From CAIRDP01 sp037138335 (lineage in GTDB: Bacteria > Bacteroidota > Bacteroidia > Bacteroidales > FEN-979), in contig JBAXIO010000004.1 in NCBI GenBank assembly GCA_037138335.1, positions 1 to 64,000 on the forward strand: a stretch of 64,000 nucleotides of DNA. The letters are read 5' to 3'. Of this stretch, positions 61,931 to 64,000 are shown one piece after another. The notes under the pieces were generated by a model. That model saw only the letters and a list, made by a program, of their open reading frames with translations. It made no database searches and was not told where the DNA came from. Numbering within the stretch: position 1 is the stretch's first letter; every line of letters starts with the position of its first letter. The position numbers were made by a program, and so were the translations under genes.

Positions 61931-63823
61931 TCATTGATTAATATCACCCCTGAGTGTACGATAGCGTTTTCTTGCTTCGGGTACAAAGAGGCTTCCCGGG
62001 TATGTATTTAGCAGCTCCTGGTAGAAAGCCATGGCCCCCTGCTTATCGGCGAGGGAAGTCTCATGGATCATTGCCCTCTTCATCAGGGCTTCATCTGTGA
62101 TGATATCAACAGGGTGGTTCTTTATGACAAGGGCAAACATGGAATCGGCAGGGGCATATTTCCCAAGTTTAAGAAAGATCTCCCCTTTGCGGTAATTCAC
62201 GTTATCGAGGATCGGATGTTCGGTAAAAAGCATGGGGATGGAATCCAGTGCCTGCAATGCCAGTTCCTCATTATTCCTGAAATCGGCAAGCTCGGCCCTG
62301 GAGTATATCCCCAAAGCGACTGTATTGCTGTCGGGGTCATAATTATTGCTGATCAGCATGGAGAGTTCCAGAGCGTCGTTTGAAATGAATTTGGAAGTTG
62401 CAGCTTTAAGAATGTCGAGCTGGGCCCTGGCCCACTGGAATTCACCCATATAATACGAAAGGCGTGCATTCCTGAACTTGGCTTCCTGGCCGTTGGCATC
62501 GTTTTTAAAATCCCTGTAAACCTGCTGGTACAGTACTGTTGCAGTCCACATATCACCGTTGAGAAGATGGATGTCGGCAAGTTCCATTTTAACATCCGCA
62601 CGGTCCTTCTCCGTCAAACCCCTCAACCCAGATACCCGGTCAAGCAGGTCAAGCGCTTCATCGGGGCTTTTCAGGAAAAATGCATCCAGGTGGGCAAGGT
62701 CTGTGGCGAGGCGCACTGCCCCGGGATCATCGCCCCACCTGTCCAGTTCGGCAACCATGGCTTTCTTCAGTTCTACAAGCTTTGCGGTGGTGGTTGAGAG
62801 GTCCCCGCTCAGCCTGGCATACCTCGTGTGCAACTGCTCCCTTTTTGCTGTTTCAAAATTCGGATTCGATGATCCTTTGGCGATAACATAATTATATGCT
62901 TCGTCGGCAACCTCATAATTACCGTTGGAGACGGCCAGGTTCGCAAGGTCCAGGATGCGGCTCCCGTCTTCCTTCAGGCGGCGGTCGAGTGCCTTTCCCT
63001 GGATCAGCGCCAGCTCAAAATCTTTTTGCTGAATGGAATACCACCACAACATCTCTGAAAAATAAACTTTATCGGGTGATTTTTGGACATATTCGAGGAG
63101 CATTTTCCTAAAAAGCTCATTCTTTGAATTGTCATCATCTTTGGCCAGCATGTTCTGGAGGTAGCTTCTGACGGTAGGTTCATAATTACGGTCGATGGAG
63201 AGCAGGCCCAGGTATTCCTGTATTGCTTCCTTAAAATTTCCCGTCCGCTCATAAACGCCGGCTAGCTCAAAGGCTATGGTATTTATGCCTGGTATAAGTT
63301 CCCGTCCCTTTTTATAGGTTCTGATCACATAATCAAGTTCGCCTTTTGAATAGAAGGCGTTTGCCAGATCATTGAGCTGCTGTGGATCGGGTTGCAGGCG
63401 ATTCAGGGCGTCATCATATATCTTCCTGGCTTTCACAGTATTCCCTTCCCTGAAAAATATATAACCCAGGTCGACCTGGTATTTGAGCGCATCAGGTTCT
63501 GCTTTCTGCCTGGCTTTAACAATCTTTCTGGCTTCGTCAAAATCCCGCAATTCGACCAGGCAAAAAAAGTAGTAAGTGTAGGTGTAATAGGTCGGCTTCT
63601 TCGGATAAATCCGGGCATAAAGTCCGGCTGCCATTTCAAAATTCCTGGCCTGGAAGAATTGCATTGCCAGCTGGTCTTCGTTGTTCGCTGTAACTGCATC
63701 CTGTTGAAACGGCAGTACAGTGCCCCCCGGTGGAGGATCCTGGGCCTGGGAGAAGCGGGGAAGAAAAAGAATCAAAGATGCAGCAATGAAAGGCAGCAGG
63801 GGAAACAAGCTGAAGTGAAGCAT
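61931..63823 (-). CDS. Secreted tetratricopeptide-repeat protein
   Basis: 630 residues. Signal peptide MLHFSLFPLLPFIAASLILF with cleavage near SQAQ. The rest is helical TPR-type repeat (for example EMAAGLYARIYPKKPTYYTYT, ALKYQVDLGYIFFREGNTVKARKIYDDAL, LAGVYERTGNFKEAIQEYLGLL), ending with a BamD/YbgF-like segment (ADSMFALVIKNHPVDIITDEALMKRA, then QELLNTYPGSLFVPEARKRY). Function unknown; a scaffold in the periplasm is likely. Start choice is uncertain: ATG 63823 gives a clean signal peptide but lies inside a copy of the 73-bp element; ATG 63925 overlaps the preceding stop as TAATG and would add 34 residues, most of them encoded by the element. rsmA follows directly. Confidence 0.82.
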   Translation of the reverse strand: MLHFSLFPLLPFIAASLILFLPRFSQAQDPPPGGTVLPFQQDAVTANNEDQLAMQFFQARNFEMAAGLYARIYPKKPTYYTYTYYFFCLVELRDFDEARKIVKARQKAEPDALKYQVDLGYIFFREGNTVKARKIYDDALNRLQPDPQQLNDLANAFYSKGELDYVIRTYKKGRELIPGINTIAFELAGVYERTGNFKEAIQEYLGLLSIDRNYEPTVRSYLQNMLAKDDDNSKNELFRKMLLEYVQKSPDKVYFSEMLWWYSIQQKDFELALIQGKALDRRLKEDGSRILDLANLAVSNGNYEVADEAYNYVIAKGSSNPNFETAKREQLHTRYARLSGDLSTTTAKLVELKKAMVAELDRWGDDPGAVRLATDLAHLDAFFLKSPDEALDLLDRVSGLRGLTEKDRADVKMELADIHLLNGDMWTATVLYQQVYRDFKNDANGQEAKFRNARLSYYMGEFQWARAQLDILKAATSKFISNDALELSMLISNNYDPDSNTVALGIYSRAELADFRNNEELALQALDSIPMLFTEHPILDNVNYRKGEIFLKLGKYAPADSMFALVIKNHPVDIITDEALMKRAMIHETSLADKQGAMAFYQELLNTYPGSLFVPEARKRYRTLRGDINQ

Positions 63824-63886
63824 TTCACACAAGCCGCCTTGGGTGCAGCGCAGCAAACCCCAACGGCGGTGTGAAGATGCGAACTG
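63814..63886 (-). repeat. 73-bp palindromic element, copy C, over a gene start
   Basis: In minus orientation it aligns without gaps to copy A (63 of 73 positions by hand count). The arms CTTCACAC/GTGTGAAA and the core TTGCTGCGCTGCACCCAAGG are kept. Its 3-prime part includes the ATG proposed as start of the TPR gene. Confidence 0.8.
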
Positions 63887-63924
63887 AAGATTATTACCGA
63901 AATAAAAACCAGGTCCGCTTTTCA

Positions 63925-64000
63925 TTACGCCATCACATTAACCGCCAGCCATGCCATCAGTCCCATCCCTGTTTTCAACGCCGATTCGTCGACATTAAAC
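63925..64000 (-). CDS. C-terminal fragment, probable M20-type amidohydrolase
   Basis: Partial gene running off the window. The last 24 residues read FNVDESALKTGMGLMAWLAV and then NVMA before a TAA. The pattern FNVDExALKxGxxLMAxLA is what M20/amidohydrolase and related metallopeptidases show at their C-terminus. The stop overlaps an ATG (TAATG) that opens the frame of the TPR gene. Identity is tentative because so little is visible. Confidence 0.45.
   Translation of the reverse strand, partial: FNVDESALKTGMGLMAWLAVNVMA

Noticed and set aside
1..64000. tRNA, rRNA, riboswitch or transposase genes
   Set aside because: I read the intergenic regions for cloverleaf-type GGTTCGA arms, known riboswitch cores and transposase motifs and found none I could support.

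Overview
The window is chromosomal DNA of an uncultured-type Bacteroidota (class Bacteroidia). The evidence is direct: five large secreted proteins end in the type IX secretion (T9SS) type A sorting domain, lipoproteins carry signal peptidase II lipoboxes, and at least fifteen gene starts are preceded by the Bacteroidota -7 promoter box TAnnTTTG (for example TATCTTTG or TACCTTTG) rather than a sigma70 box. Genes are dense, with mostly short gaps. I see no rRNA, tRNA, CRISPR, transposase or phage gene.

Layout. 1-2.9 kb: two tandem T9SS-secreted proteins, each with seven sequence repeats (probable seven-bladed beta-propellers). 3-7.3 kb: a MORN/TonB-C-like secreted protein, a class V aminotransferase, an RlmI-type rRNA methyltransferase and a coiled-coil lipoprotein. 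7.3-14.4 kb (minus): an apparent operon fbp - mfd - polyprenol-phosphate glycosyltransferase - dihydroorotase - MORN lipoprotein, from one promoter at about 14.4 kb. 14.5-25 kb: aspartate kinase, a phosphofructokinase with pyrophosphate-type active-site residues, a D-2-hydroxyacid dehydrogenase, an RND/MMPL exporter, rfbA, a polyprenyl synthase and an ABC-F ATPase. 25-41 kb: three giant T9SS cargo proteins (two are paralogues) around a small lipoprotein. 41.3-49 kb: rplU-rpmA, serS, an outer-membrane barrel, a lipoprotein, mtnA and a large VPS10/BNR propeller protein. 49-61 kb: an envelope-glycan locus with a sugar aminotransferase, a flippase, a sulfotransferase, then ACP - KAS III - SDR - GT2 - GNAT on one promoter, facing a TMTC-like GT-C membrane protein plus fatty-acyl-AMP ligase operon. 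61-64 kb: rsmA, a secreted TPR protein and the C-terminal end of a probable M20-type hydrolase.

The best candidates for something undescribed are two. First, the 50-61 kb locus reads as a pathway that makes an amino sugar, builds a short (3-hydroxy)acyl chain on a dedicated carrier protein and attaches it to the sugar during envelope glycan synthesis. Second, the DNA carries two dispersed repeat systems. One is a 73-bp palindromic element with three gap-free copies: between convergent genes, in frame inside mfd, and over the start of a TPR gene; its stem shows paired base changes. The other is a family of 7-8 bp degenerate tandem arrays that begin at the ends of genes and in three cases supply the last residues and the stop codon.
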